A DNA stretch of 64,000 nucleotides from Propionispira raffinosivorans DSM 20765 (GCF_000381065.1 NZ_KB905856.1:32259-96258), one strand, 5' to 3'. Positions 8,931-17,459 are shown, counted from the first letter of the stretch. A program made the numbers and translations. Notes: generated by a model not told the origin, from the letters alone.

Positions 8931-9323
8931 ATGGCATTAGCTATCTATTACGCTACAGGTCGCAGAAAAACTTCAGTTGCCAGAGTTCGTCTGGTTCCAG
9001 GTGAAGGCAACGTAATCATCAATGGTCGTGAAATGAAAGAGTATTTTGGTCTTAAAACTCTTGAACTGATCGTTAGACAACCGTTACATTTAACTGAAAC
9101 AGTTGATAAATATGATGTAATAGCACAAGTAGAAGGTGGCGGTTCATCGGGACAAGCCGGTGCAATTCGTCATGGCATTTCGCGTGCACTTCTAAAAGTT
9201 GATATCGATTTACGTGCTGCTTTGAAAAAAGCAGGTTTCTTAACACGTGATCCACGTGAAAAAGAACGTCGCAAATACGGCTTGAAAAAAGCTCGTAAGG
9301 CTTCACAGTTCTCGAAACGTTAA
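8931..9323 (+). CDS. rpsI: 30S ribosomal protein S9
   Basis: A 130-residue S9. It starts [21 protein letters not shown], keeps the [19 protein letters not shown] motif near residues 65-83, and ends in the invariant basic tail [12 protein letters not shown]. The tail of S9 reaches the P-site tRNA in the decoding centre. A strong SD (ggaagga) precedes the ATG. It is co-transcribed with rplM, and a strong hairpin terminator follows. Confidence 0.97.
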   Translation: MALAIYYATGRRKTSVARVRLVPGEGNVIINGREMKEYFGLKTLELIVRQPLHLTETVDKYDVIAQVEGGGSSGQAGAIRHGISRALLKVDIDLRAALKKAGFLTRDPREKERRKYGLKKARKASQFSKR

Positions 9324-9336
9324 TATTAATGAATTT

Positions 9337-9373
9337 AAAAGCCCCAAGAACCCAGTGTTCTTGGGGCTTTTCT
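9337..9373. terminator. Bidirectional terminator between rpsI and the hemerythrin gene
   Basis: AAAAGCCCCAAGAAC pairs with GTTCTTGGGGCTTTT around a five-base loop. A-run and T-run flank both sides. It can serve rpsI on plus and the convergent hemerythrin gene on minus. Confidence 0.92.
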
Positions 9374-9454
9374 TTAAATAAAAACCTATAAAATCGGTAA
9401 GTTTTTAAGTGGGTTAAGTGATTTACTCCATAAATATTTAGCATTGCACGCAAC

Positions 9455-9853
9455 TTACATATGTTTTTCTAAAAATGGACCATAATCACGATCCGTATCA
9501 CAAATATGTTTAATTAACCAATCACGAAGAACCGTAAGCAACTGATTGGCAGGCAAGAGGTTTTTATCATATAAGCATTTATATTCAATTACTTTCGCTT
9601 TAAAATCATCATGTATTTTTTTGTGCTTTTCATAATTAGGATAGTTGTATTTGGCCATTAACGTTTCTTCATGAGAAAAATGAGTGTTTACATATTTGGT
9701 TAGACCTAGAAGTAATTCTTCCATCGTATCTTTTCCACGGCCTTCTTTCATTGCAGCATGAAGATTATTTATCATAGTAACTAATTTCTTGTGTTCTTCA
9801 TCGAATTTAGGGATGCCAACACTAAATTCATCAGTCCATGTAACAATAGCCAT
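9455..9853 (-). CDS. Bacteriohemerythrin
   Basis: A 132-residue protein with the complete di-iron ligand set of bacterial hemerythrins: His21 in FDEEHKKLV, His58 and Glu62 in HFSHEE, His77 and His81 in HKKIH, and His116 with Asp121 in HICDTD. The N-terminal WTDEFSVGIPKFDEEH is the usual opening of the family. Such proteins bind O2 reversibly and in anaerobes are thought to sense or buffer oxygen. A good SD (agggggatt on the minus strand) precedes the ATG. It stands alone and converges on rpsI. Confidence 0.95.
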   Translation of the reverse strand: MAIVTWTDEFSVGIPKFDEEHKKLVTMINNLHAAMKEGRGKDTMEELLLGLTKYVNTHFSHEETLMAKYNYPNYEKHKKIHDDFKAKVIEYKCLYDKNLLPANQLLTVLRDWLIKHICDTDRDYGPFLEKHM

Positions 9854-10047
9854 AATTGAATCCCCCTAAAGTATATTGTGAATCATTTTAGAGAAAGATT
9901 CGACAAATTAAATACAAGTCCTGCAATTTTAATGATTTGCTGCTACAGTTTTCTTTGAAAGTATAAGGCAATGGATGCTGGCAGGATTTATATTTATTTT
10001 GGCGAACATTTAAAAGCAAAGTGATTAAAGAAAGGAGCATAAGTGTG

Positions 10048-10419
10048 ATGGATCAGGATATTTGTTTTGGCAACATAGTTGTAGATTGCAATGATGAACA
10101 AAAGTTGTGCCGATTTTATAAACAACTGCTTGGGTGGGAAAAACGTGAAATGTATGGACATCCAGCAGTGCGAAGCGAAAATGGATTGGTGTTTTTATTT
10201 ATAGAGGACGAAGAATATGTTTCGCCTATTTGGCCTGACCAATTAAATAAGCAACAAAAACAAATGCATTTTGATTTCCAAGTCGATGATGTAGCTGCGG
10301 CAGTTCAAAGAGCAGAGTCTTTAGGGGCTGTTAAAGCAAAATCGCAGTTTGGTGGAGAAAACTTTGTAACGATGCTAGATCCCGCGGGGCATCCATTTTG
10401 TCTTTGTGCGAAAGGGTAA
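10048..10419 (+). CDS. VOC (glyoxalase/bleomycin-resistance fold) family protein
   Basis: A 123-residue single-domain VOC protein: GNIVVDCNDEQKLCRFYKQLLGW at the start, a HFDFQVDDVAAAVQRAESLGA strand-helix unit in the middle, and MLDPAGHPFCLC at the end. The likely metal-site residues are the His in MHFDF and acidic or His positions in the last strand, but the substrate cannot be read from sequence. I start it at ATG 10048 (GTG 10045 is equally possible) because aaaggag lies about ten bases upstream. It is monocistronic with its own terminator. Confidence 0.85.
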   Translation: MDQDICFGNIVVDCNDEQKLCRFYKQLLGWEKREMYGHPAVRSENGLVFLFIEDEEYVSPIWPDQLNKQQKQMHFDFQVDDVAAAVQRAESLGAVKAKSQFGGENFVTMLDPAGHPFCLCAKG

Positions 10420-10433
10420 TTTATAAGCAAAAG

Positions 10434-10460
10434 AAAAGCATCTTTCGAGGTGCTTTTTTT
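10434..10460 (+). terminator. Terminator of the VOC gene
   Basis: An AAAAGCATCT / AGGTGCTTTT stem (one G-U pair) with loop TTCG is followed by a run of eight or more T. Confidence 0.8.
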
Positions 10461-10558
10461 TTGCCATAAAATATCCTTTTTAGATAGAGGTATTTATGTT
10501 CCAATAGAGAAGTATCTTTATAGAATTGAGTAATAAAAACAAGTAGGAGGAATACGAA

Positions 10559-12280
10559 ATGAGCTGGTTTAGTAATTTAAAAGTAAGTCAGAAGTTGTAT
10601 GTCTTGATTACTGTTTTTAGTGTGGCAATTATTATTATTGGGGGACTTGGGTATGTTAATTTAAAACAGAGCAGCGATAACATGGATGTTTTGTATAAGA
10701 TTGACGTTGAAAAGTCTAATTTAGCCTATGAAAGTCGTTTGTATATTAGGCGGATACAGGCGGATCTTTTTTCATTAATGCTTACAAAGGATGATCGTGA
10801 AAATATACGTTTATCCAATGAAATTAAAGATTTTAGAGCAGCAATTGACAAAAACAATGATGCCTATGCAAAACTTTCCTTAGATGCAAATGAACAAACG
10901 GCATTGGAATCGTTTAAAAGTCTACTGACTAAATTTGATGGAGGCACTGGAAAAGTAATTGCTTTAGCTGTGCAAAATAAAAATGAAGAAGCATACCAGT
11001 TTTTTCAAACACAGGTGGAAGGTATCTCCAATGATGTCGCAAAAAATTTAATTTCGATATCGGAAAGCAGTAATAAAAAAGCGGATGATATGAGTATTCA
11101 AGCCAAAGAAGATCTACAAAAATCCACGATGATGGCTTCTGTGATTACTGTAGTGGCATTACTTTTAGGGATTGGTATAGGAATACGCATTATTCATCAG
11201 ATTAATTTACGGCTAAAAGAATCGGTTGATTTTTTAGGAAATGTAGCAACCGGAAATTTTTCGCATGATGTTGCAGCGCATCGGTTGCTGGATAAAAGTG
11301 AATTTGGGGTTTTATCTAAATCCATGAATCAGATGAATCAAAATATTCGCTCCTTAATCAAACAATTGCTGAATACTTCGGAACAGGTAGCGGCGGCTTC
11401 AGAGCAATTAACGGCCAGCGCCGAACAATCAGCGCAAGCTTCACAGCAAATCGCTGTCTCCATTACCGAAGTTGCCGCTGGTGCGAATCGAGAATTAGAA
11501 ATTGCCGTTGCCACCAATCATATTGTAGAAGAAATGGCAAAGGGGATTCAGCAAGTTACGGAAAATACAACGGGTGTTGCGAAAACGGCGGAATCAACGA
11601 CTACATCTGCTTTTGAAGGGGGAAAAGCTATTGAAAAAACAATAGCTCAGATGGGGGCAATTAATAAACGAACAGAAGATACAGCGGATGTTATTGATGA
11701 GTTAGAAGCAAAATCAAAAGATATTAATACCATGGTAGCATTGATTTCAAATATTGCTGATCAAACCAATCTGCTTGCCTTAAATGCGGCGATCGAAGCA
11801 GCAAGAGCAGGTGAACATGGCAGAGGTTTCGCTGTTGTTGCGGAAGAGGTACGAAAATTATCGGAACAGTCGGCGAGTGCATCAAAGGATATTCAAGTTC
11901 TTATCAAGGATGTGCAGACAAGAACGCAAACCGCAGTTACTTTTATGAAAGAAAGTAAACGAGAAGTTGCAAGCGGTGCGGAACTTGTTGATATTGCTGG
12001 TCGAACATTCAATGAAATTGTTAATATGATTAAAGGTATTACCGAAGAAATTACGAGTATTTCAGCTGCTGCAGAAGAACTAAGTGCTGGAACTGAGAAT
12101 GTTGTAAATTCAACGGAAAATATAAAAAAACAAAGTAGCAAAATTTCCGAGGAAACACAAACGGTTTCAGCAGCAACCGAAGAACAATCAGCATCTATGC
12201 AAGAAATTGCGGCAGCTAGCACCCACTTATCGAAATTGGCAGCCGATCTCCAAAATGAAATTCAAAAATTTACAATTTAA
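10559..12280 (+). CDS. Methyl-accepting chemotaxis protein
   Basis: A 573-residue chemoreceptor. A first membrane segment spans about residues 12-32. A four-helix-bundle sensor follows in the extracytoplasmic loop (about 33-188), then a second membrane segment at about 190-212, a HAMP linker, and the long cytoplasmic coiled coil. The hairpin tip [20 protein letters not shown] followed by [14 protein letters not shown] is the invariant CheA/CheW contact region. No CheR-tethering pentapeptide ends the protein. A consensus SD (aggagg) precedes the ATG. No other che genes are nearby, and the ligand is unknown. Confidence 0.95.
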   Translation: MSWFSNLKVSQKLYVLITVFSVAIIIIGGLGYVNLKQSSDNMDVLYKIDVEKSNLAYESRLYIRRIQADLFSLMLTKDDRENIRLSNEIKDFRAAIDKNNDAYAKLSLDANEQTALESFKSLLTKFDGGTGKVIALAVQNKNEEAYQFFQTQVEGISNDVAKNLISISESSNKKADDMSIQAKEDLQKSTMMASVITVVALLLGIGIGIRIIHQINLRLKESVDFLGNVATGNFSHDVAAHRLLDKSEFGVLSKSMNQMNQNIRSLIKQLLNTSEQVAAASEQLTASAEQSAQASQQIAVSITEVAAGANRELEIAVATNHIVEEMAKGIQQVTENTTGVAKTAESTTTSAFEGGKAIEKTIAQMGAINKRTEDTADVIDELEAKSKDINTMVALISNIADQTNLLALNAAIEAARAGEHGRGFAVVAEEVRKLSEQSASASKDIQVLIKDVQTRTQTAVTFMKESKREVASGAELVDIAGRTFNEIVNMIKGITEEITSISAAAEELSAGTENVVNSTENIKKQSSKISEETQTVSAATEEQSASMQEIAAASTHLSKLAADLQNEIQKFTI

Positions 12281-12347
12281 AATATAGGGCATCATTTTCT
12301 TTCTCTGTAAGACCACTCAACTCTATACCCAATTTCTGATGATTGCC

Positions 12348-12377
12348 ATATAGAATATTTAATGCAACTTATATAGA
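12348..12377. repeat. Dispersed 30-bp element, copy 1
   Basis: A 30-base element with core ATTTAATGCAACTTATATAG. Its reverse complement recurs at 47682-47711 with one mismatch. The flanks of the two copies are unrelated. This copy lies in the gap between the chemoreceptor gene and fabH, just before a terminator. Confidence 0.7.
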
Positions 12378-12378
12378 G

Positions 12379-12408
12379 AAAAAGCACTCGCAAGAAAGTG
12401 CTTTTTTT
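12379..12408. terminator. Terminator between MCP and fabH
   Basis: AAAGCACT (12381-12388) pairs with AGTGCTTT (12397-12404). An A-run before and a T-run after make it usable for both convergent genes. Confidence 0.85.
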
Positions 12409-12439
12409 GCCAATATTTATCGAGCTATTATAAGTTGTA

Positions 12440-13408
12440 TTACCATTTTATGATGATTCCACCGTGTGTTAATCCGGCACCAAAGCCGTACAGCAGTAAA
12501 ACATCACCTTTTTTGATTTTTGAATTTTGCTGACCTAACCAAATAGCTAATGGAATGGATGCGGAAGATGTATTGCCATAAAAATCATTACTGATTAAAG
12601 TTTTTTCAAAGGGGAAATTCAGTTTTGCGCACATACTTTTTATCATACGCAAATTGGCACTGTGGGGGATGAACCAATCAATTTGCTGGAGTAACATATC
12701 ATTTTTTTCTAATAAAGTTTGAATGCCAGTCGGAATATTTTTAATCACATATTCATATAAGAGAGGTCCTTCTTGTTGGAAAATATGATCTTTTTCAAAA
12801 GGTTTATCATTTACCGTTGGCGCCAAATTACTACAGGCGACAAGCGGGGCTAAACTTCCATCTGATGTAAAATAGGATTGTAGAATTTTCTGATGTGATG
12901 AATTTTTTTCCATGAGTACAGCAACAGCTGCATCACCAAATAAAATACAGCTGCCACGTTCGGTATAGTCGAGAATTTTTGATGTTGTTTCCGCAGCGAT
13001 TAACAGTATTTTTTTGCTATGCCCAGCGGTTAATAAAGAATCAGCTACACACAGACCATACGTAAACCCAGTACAGGCAGCGTTTAGATCCATTGTGCCG
13101 GCATTTTTAATTGCAAAGTGTCCTTGGACAAGAGCGGCAACGCTTGGTGTCAGGTGATCTGCGGTGAAAGTCGTTACAATAACCATATCAACATCAGCGA
13201 TTGATAGTGCAGAATTTTCTAAAAGATTTTCGACCGCTTTGATTGCGAGATCGCTAGAAAATTCATTTTCAGCAGCAATACGTCGTTCTTGTACACCAGT
13301 ACGTTTAAGAATCCATTCGTTCGTTGTATCAATCATGTTTTCAAGATCACCATTGGTTAAAATTTTTTTTGGAACATAAGCACCGATACCTGCTATATTT
13401 GTATACAT
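12440..13408 (-). CDS. fabH: Beta-ketoacyl-ACP synthase III (FabH/KAS III)
   Basis: A 322-residue thiolase-fold condensing enzyme, the type that starts fatty acid synthesis by joining an acyl-CoA primer with malonyl-ACP. The catalytic triad is visible: Cys112 in NAACTGFTYGL, His249 in IPHSANLRMI and Asn279 in YGNTSSASIP. The opening IAGIGAYVPKKILTNGDLE and TTNEWILKRTGVQERRIA are typical. The gene stands alone, away from a fab operon, so a second FabH or a role in a special acyl primer is possible. A FapR-type operator lies 27 bases before the start, which points to lipid-responsive control. Confidence 0.93.
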   Translation of the reverse strand: MYTNIAGIGAYVPKKILTNGDLENMIDTTNEWILKRTGVQERRIAAENEFSSDLAIKAVENLLENSALSIADVDMVIVTTFTADHLTPSVAALVQGHFAIKNAGTMDLNAACTGFTYGLCVADSLLTAGHSKKILLIAAETTSKILDYTERGSCILFGDAAVAVLMEKNSSHQKILQSYFTSDGSLAPLVACSNLAPTVNDKPFEKDHIFQQEGPLLYEYVIKNIPTGIQTLLEKNDMLLQQIDWFIPHSANLRMIKSMCAKLNFPFEKTLISNDFYGNTSSASIPLAIWLGQQNSKIKKGDVLLLYGFGAGLTHGGIIIKW

Positions 13409-13434
13409 TTAAATACCTTCTTCACAAATTATTA

Positions 13435-13459
13435 AATATTAGTACCTAGTACTAATATT
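13435..13459. promoter_or_regulatory. FapR-type operator upstream of fabH
   Basis: A perfect 25-base palindrome: arm AATATTAGTAC, spacer CTA, then the exact complement of the arm. It contains TTAGTACCTAGTACTAA, which agrees with the operator bound by the malonyl-CoA-sensing repressor FapR in other Firmicutes. It lies 27 bases upstream of the fabH start on the minus strand, and about 165 bases upstream of the divergent secreted-protein gene. Confidence 0.8.
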
Positions 13460-13507
13460 GGCTAATTTATTTTAACACTGGATAGTCTATAATACAATGT
13501 TAAAATC

Positions 13508-13592
13508 ATGAGTTAAAGAATTTTAATTTATCTAGATATTCTATGTTGAAAAGTGTTATAATATGATTATATGAGTTAAAGAATTTTAATTT
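13508..13592 (+). repeat. Two identical 22-bp direct repeats, 63 bp apart
   Basis: The same 22 bases (containing GAGTTAAAGAATTTTAA) occur at 13508-13529 and 13571-13592. The 63-base spacing equals about six turns of B-DNA, so both copies face the same side of the helix. They bracket an extended -10 promoter at 13554-13562. The second copy lies at the expected transcript start. I read them as paired binding sites of an unidentified regulator. Confidence 0.75.
13554..13562 (+). promoter_or_regulatory. Extended -10 promoter for the secreted-protein genes
   Basis: TGT followed by TATAAT (13557-13562) gives an extended -10 element. No good -35 lies 17 bases upstream. Transcription would start near 13569, about 57 bases before the small secreted-protein gene. 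Confidence 0.5.
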
Positions 13593-13625
13593 TTATAACT
13601 CTAAAATTATAAGGTGGCGTTTAGT

Positions 13626-13877
13626 ATGAATCATTTCGCGAAGAAAATAACTTTATTGACACTGATAAGCGTAATCCAATTAGGATTTGCTGTCGGCTTT
13701 ACAGAGGCTTCTCCTTTGCACACGAATAATGACTCCTCTGCACAAGTTCAATTTTATGAAGGTCCTGGTGATCCTGGTCCTGGTAATCCAAATGAACTAA
13801 GGCATGAACCACCACGGCATGAACCGCAGCGACCTCCACAACCACCAAAATCTCACCACCACTGGTGGGATCTTTAA
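13626..13877 (+). CDS. Small secreted Pro/His-rich protein of unknown function
   Basis: An 83-residue protein that I do not recognise. ATG 13626 (MNHFAKKITLL) has aaggtgg eight bases upstream; in-frame GTG 13614 overlaps that SD and is unlikely. Residues 1 to about 29 form a signal peptide (KK, hydrophobic core, FTEAS). The mature part is short and of low complexity: GPGDPGPGNP, then HEPPRHEPQRPPQPP, ending SHHHWWDL. The His-rich, Trp-Trp tail could bind metal or cell-wall polymer, but that is inference. The gene precedes another secreted-protein gene in the same direction, with 112 bases between and no clear terminator, so they may be co-transcribed. Confidence 0.6.
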   Translation: MNHFAKKITLLTLISVIQLGFAVGFTEASPLHTNNDSSAQVQFYEGPGDPGPGNPNELRHEPPRHEPQRPPQPPKSHHHWWDL

Positions 13878-13989
13878 TACTTCAAAAAGATATAGTAATT
13901 ATTTTATCTAAAGCGCTAGGGAGTTATAAGATGCTTTTCGTGTCTTAATTAAAGGGATTTTTACACATTTAAACAAGGAGGCTATTTTC

Positions 13990-14673
13990 ATGAGTATTTT
14001 ATCCAAAAAAGGTATAATTGGGTTAGCGACAGGTGTTGCTCTTTTTGCAGGAACAATGAGTCCATTCGTTGCACAAGCATCTCCACCGAATGATGGTGAA
14101 GATGGAGGCAGACCTCCAATGATGGATCAACATCAAATATCACCAGATAAAGTGGCCCAAAACTTGTCGGATACATTTGGCATTGCTAAAGATGATATTT
14201 TAGATTATGTAAATGAAGGCGTTGGTGAAAGAGATTTGTCGACAGGTTGCTTTTTGGCGAAAGCCAGTGATAAATCTTTAAAAGCTGTTATGAGTATCAA
14301 AATGAAAAAAGCAAGTTGGCGCGATGTTGGTCAGTCTTTAGGTCTTACGAAAGAAAAAATGGAATCTACTGGCAATGAAATTGCCGCAAATCGCCTTGAA
14401 AGCAAATTAAAGATTGCCAAACAAACGGGATTAGGACTTCTGCAAGATGGATATCAACCGAATGATATTGCGCTTGCCAATGAATTAGCAGGAAATAGTA
14501 AAAAATCAATTCAGGATGTTTTAGCTATGAAAAAAATGAATAATACATGGGAAGATGTAGCAGATTCTTTAAATATTGATGAAAGTACGTTTAGAAATGA
14601 TATAAAAATCATTCGTGATGCTTTTTCGAATGCAGGAGAATTTCCTGGACAACATAATTCCTTTTCACTGTAA
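13990..14673 (+). CDS. Secreted helical repeat protein of unknown function
   Basis: A 227-residue protein with a clear signal peptide (SKKGIIGLATGVALFAGTMS ending in VAQAS, cleavage near residue 31). The mature protein contains a duplicated helical unit. Copy 1, about residues 65-115, has SDKSLKAVMSIKMKKASWRD then VGQSLGL. Copy 2, about 155-205, has NSKKSIQDVLAMKKMNNTWED then VADSLNI. Both copies share the pattern S-x-S-[LI]-x-x-V-hydrophobic-x-[MI]-K...W-x-D-V-x-x-S-L. I know no assigned function. A consensus SD (aaggagg) precedes the ATG, and a hairpin terminator follows. Confidence 0.75.
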   Translation: MSILSKKGIIGLATGVALFAGTMSPFVAQASPPNDGEDGGRPPMMDQHQISPDKVAQNLSDTFGIAKDDILDYVNEGVGERDLSTGCFLAKASDKSLKAVMSIKMKKASWRDVGQSLGLTKEKMESTGNEIAANRLESKLKIAKQTGLGLLQDGYQPNDIALANELAGNSKKSIQDVLAMKKMNNTWEDVADSLNIDESTFRNDIKIIRDAFSNAGEFPGQHNSFSL

Positions 14674-14692
14674 AATAAGCTTGTTAAACAAT

Positions 14693-14725
14693 AAAAGCCG
14701 TGTACTCAATTGTATACGGCTTTTC
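14693..14725 (+). terminator. Terminator of the secreted-protein genes
   Basis: AAAAGCCGT pairs with ACGGCTTTT, with GTAC/GTAT-type pairing inside, and a T-run follows. It lies 20 bases after the stop. Confidence 0.88.
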
Positions 14726-15142
14726 TGTTGCAAGTTGTATCGATAGCAGCAAAGTAAACATATTTGATTCTGTCCTTAAATGCTTGATTTTTAAAATTTA
14801 TAGCTTAAAATTTTTTAATAAAAACAGTCTTATAGATAAAAATATAGGGCTGTTTTATTTGTTTTTAGCTAAAATATCGTTTTAAATGACGATTTTTACG
14901 GTTTTTTTGTAAGTATCAGTAAGGAATTTGATTAAGGCAGTCTTTTTAAATGTAAGACAATCACTTAAAATTTTTACATTTTTACTTATAAAGATTTATT
15001 TAATAAAAAAAGTTTAAAAAATCTGTTAAATATCAAAAAGAAAACGTTTTCGAACGATGCCAGAGGCTTGCTATTATCATTGTTTATAGTAAAATGGGCA
15101 ATATGTTTAATATTTCTTCTTACTAATTGAAAGGTGGTTTCT
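14726..15142. other. 417-base AT-rich gap before the phosphofructokinase gene
   Basis: No credible gene is seen on either strand. The gap contains a weak terminator-like hairpin (14821-14857: AAAACAGTC paired with GGCTGTTTT over a long loop), a cre-like palindrome at 15040-15051, and the SD of the next gene (aaaggtgg, 15130-15137). No well-spaced -35/-10 pair was found. Confidence 0.5.
15040..15051. promoter_or_regulatory. cre-like palindrome upstream of the PFK gene
   Basis: GAAAACGTTTTC is a perfect 12-base palindrome and equals the core of the ideal CcpA site TGAAAACGTTTTCA, missing only the outer T and A. It lies 92 bases before a glycolytic gene, where catabolite control would make sense. 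No CcpA gene is in the window. Confidence 0.4.
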
Positions 15143-16393
15143 ATGGTACATACGAGAAAAACTGCTGTGGCGATTGTTTGCGGCGGCGGTCCGGCTCCAG
15201 GAATGAATAGTGTTATTAGTGCGGTAACGATGGAGGCACAACGACGTGGCTGGGATGTTTATGGAATCTATGATGGTTTTTCTCATTTGGCAAAAGGTGA
15301 AAAGCAGTATATCAAACTGAATTACGATTTGGTAAGCCGTATTCATTTGACGGGTGGCTGTATACTTCATATGTCACGTTTCAATCCGACCAAGCGGCAG
15401 GCGGATCTGCAAATGGTTGTTGATACGTTAAATGAAATAGGTGTGACCTATCTTGTTACAATCGGGGGTGACGATACGGCTTTTAGTGCGTCTAGTGTTG
15501 CAGAATATGCAAAACAATGTGGACGCTCATTTTGCGTAGTCCATGTGCCAAAAACGATTGATAATGATTTGCCGCTGCCGGCGGGAATGCCAACCTTTGG
15601 CTTTGAAACAGCCCGGGCGGTAGGGACTATGCTGCTTGAAAACTTAATGGAAGATGCCCGGACGACGAATAATCGTTGGTATTTTGCTGTGACGATGGGG
15701 CGGACGGCAGGGCATTTAGCATTGGGAATGGGAAAATCTGCTGGTGCGATTATCACATTAATTCCCGAAGAATTTACGAGTGAGACGATTCGTCTGCAGC
15801 AGATCGTAGATCTTCTGACTTGTTCGATCGTTAAACGTTATTTGACCGGGCGTAATTATGGTGTTGCAGTTATTGCTGAGGGCGTTATCGAAAAAATTGC
15901 ACCAGAGGATTTTCATAAATTGGGGGATGCCTGTCTGGATGAGCATGGGCATCTGCGGTATGCTGAATTGAATTTTGGAGAAGTCTTGAAAAAAGCAGTG
16001 ATGAAGGAACTCAAAAAAATACAGATTCAGTTGACTATTGTCGATGAAAAAATCGGCTATGCATTGCGCTGTGCGCCGCCGATTTCATACGATATTGATT
16101 ATACAAGATCACTCGGTTATGCAGCAGTGCGTTTTCTTGATGAAGATGGCTGTTCGGCGATGATTACCATGCAGCACAATGAAGCAGTGCCAATGCCATT
16201 TTCCGAGCTGCGTGATGAAAAATTGGGGCGGACGAAAGTACGCCGTGTTGATATTGAATCGACGCATTATCAGTTAGCGAAAGATTTTATGATCCGTTTG
16301 CTGCCAGATGATCTGGATGATGTGAAACTGGCAAATATGTTTGATTTATCGCCACAGGCTTTTAAAGATCGTTATCAATATTTATTTTTATAA
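15143..16393 (+). CDS. pfp: Pyrophosphate-type 6-phosphofructokinase
   Basis: A 416-residue PFK-family enzyme for fructose-6-phosphate to fructose-1,6-bisphosphate. Two specificity positions favour PPi over ATP: GGDDT at 108-112, where ATP enzymes have GGDGS, and PKTIDND at 136-142, where ATP enzymes have PGTIDND. GGGPAPGMN at 14-22 is the phosphate-donor loop. The enzyme is longer than the 320-residue ATP-PFKs, as PPi types usually are. ATG 15143 is chosen over GTG 15134 because aaaggtgg sits just upstream. PPi-PFK makes glycolysis reversible and saves ATP, common in propionate-forming anaerobes. Confidence 0.88.
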   Translation: MVHTRKTAVAIVCGGGPAPGMNSVISAVTMEAQRRGWDVYGIYDGFSHLAKGEKQYIKLNYDLVSRIHLTGGCILHMSRFNPTKRQADLQMVVDTLNEIGVTYLVTIGGDDTAFSASSVAEYAKQCGRSFCVVHVPKTIDNDLPLPAGMPTFGFETARAVGTMLLENLMEDARTTNNRWYFAVTMGRTAGHLALGMGKSAGAIITLIPEEFTSETIRLQQIVDLLTCSIVKRYLTGRNYGVAVIAEGVIEKIAPEDFHKLGDACLDEHGHLRYAELNFGEVLKKAVMKELKKIQIQLTIVDEKIGYALRCAPPISYDIDYTRSLGYAAVRFLDEDGCSAMITMQHNEAVPMPFSELRDEKLGRTKVRRVDIESTHYQLAKDFMIRLLPDDLDDVKLANMFDLSPQAFKDRYQYLFL

Positions 16394-16434
16394 GGAAGAA
16401 CGTTAAACTTTACCGACAATTTGTCTAAACTATC

Positions 16435-16476
16435 AAAAAAGTCGTTTATTTCACTTGTGGGATGAACGACTTTTTT
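16435..16476 (+). terminator. Terminator of the PFK gene
   Basis: AAAAAAGTCGTT pairs with AACGACTTTTTT over an 18-base loop. Confidence 0.85.
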
Positions 16477-16590
16477 AGAATAACAAGCAGGAAAATATCC
16501 TTGTAAAACCTAATAGATTAAAGATGGCAGCTATGGGTTACGTAAATACTTCTGCCAATAAATTTCTTGAAAAGCAGGGTGGATTTTAGA

Positions 16591-17355
16591 GTGCATGTTT
16601 TTATTTATCTATATAAGATTCTAACGTTTTTGGTCTTGCCAGTTGGGTTGATATCTGTTGTATTATTTGGTGTTTGTATTTATACTTGGCGTCGAAAGTT
16701 AAACATCAAATATGTCTTGACATTCGTAACACTATTTTTGTATTTATGTGCCAATCCGTTTATAAGTCATCTGCTTTTGCAGCAACTGGAGAAAGAATAT
16801 ATTCCAACGGCCGCTGTACAGGGCGATTTGATTGCAGTTTTGGGTGGCGGTGCCTTAAATGGTACTCCAGATATAGAAGCGGATGGAGGATCTTTGGGTG
16901 GTGGCTCGATGAATCGCCTGATTGCAGCGATTCGCTTGCAAAAGCGACTTCATATACCGATTGTTGTAAGTGGTGAAGATCCGGAAACAGCCAAGGCCAA
17001 AGAAATCATGCTGGATTTAGGTGTTTTGCCAGAAAATATCATTATTGATGATCAGGCGCATACAACGGTTATGAATGCAGAGCATATTGCTGCAATTTGT
17101 GAAGTCGCAGGCTTTAAAAAGCCGATTATTGTTACCTCGGCTTATCATATGCCGCGGGCGGTGCTTTGTTTTAAGCAGGCTGGAATGATGGATTTTGAAA
17201 CATTTGCGGTCGATTATCAGACGGATTTTTCGGATTCTAGTAGTTACAACAAAGATATGTTTGTGTGGCTGCCCACTTTAGGAGCTTTAAAAAACACCAC
17301 AACAGCGGTCCGTGAATATATGGGAATTACCGCCATGCAACTACAATGGCTCTAA
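16591..17355 (+). CDS. YdcF/DUF218 family membrane protein (SanA/ElyC-like)
   Basis: About 254 residues. Two membrane segments lie near the N-terminus (about 8-32 and 40-60). A DUF218 domain follows with AVLGGGALNGTP near 89, PIVVSGED near 132, and ITSAYHMPRA-type strand IVTSAYHMPRAVLCF near 188. Related proteins (SanA, ElyC, YdcF) act in envelope or peptidoglycan-precursor metabolism, but the reaction is not settled. I prefer GTG 16591 because agggtgg lies eight bases before it. An in-frame TTG at 16567 would add eight residues. A secreted-protein gene follows about 100 bases downstream. Confidence 0.8.
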   Translation: MHVFIYLYKILTFLVLPVGLISVVLFGVCIYTWRRKLNIKYVLTFVTLFLYLCANPFISHLLLQQLEKEYIPTAAVQGDLIAVLGGGALNGTPDIEADGGSLGGGSMNRLIAAIRLQKRLHIPIVVSGEDPETAKAKEIMLDLGVLPENIIIDDQAHTTVMNAEHIAAICEVAGFKKPIIVTSAYHMPRAVLCFKQAGMMDFETFAVDYQTDFSDSSSYNKDMFVWLPTLGALKNTTTAVREYMGITAMQLQWL

Positions 17356-17459
17356 ATTTACTGGAATAAATTATTTAGGAATAAAGGATTTTAGCGGATG
17401 AGAAAGAATAAATATAAAGTTAAGTATTTATGTTTGATGAAATAGGAGGAGTATTTAGA

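Noticed and set aside
9073..9453. 126-codon frame on the minus strand across rpsI
   Set aside because: It lies antisense to rpsI and runs through the terminator, has no SD and no recognisable domain. It is a by-product of the ribosomal gene.
11893..12222. 109-codon minus-strand frame across the chemoreceptor signalling domain
   Set aside because: It is rich in Ser/Ala because it is the complement of the heptad repeats. It has no SD or homology that I recognise.
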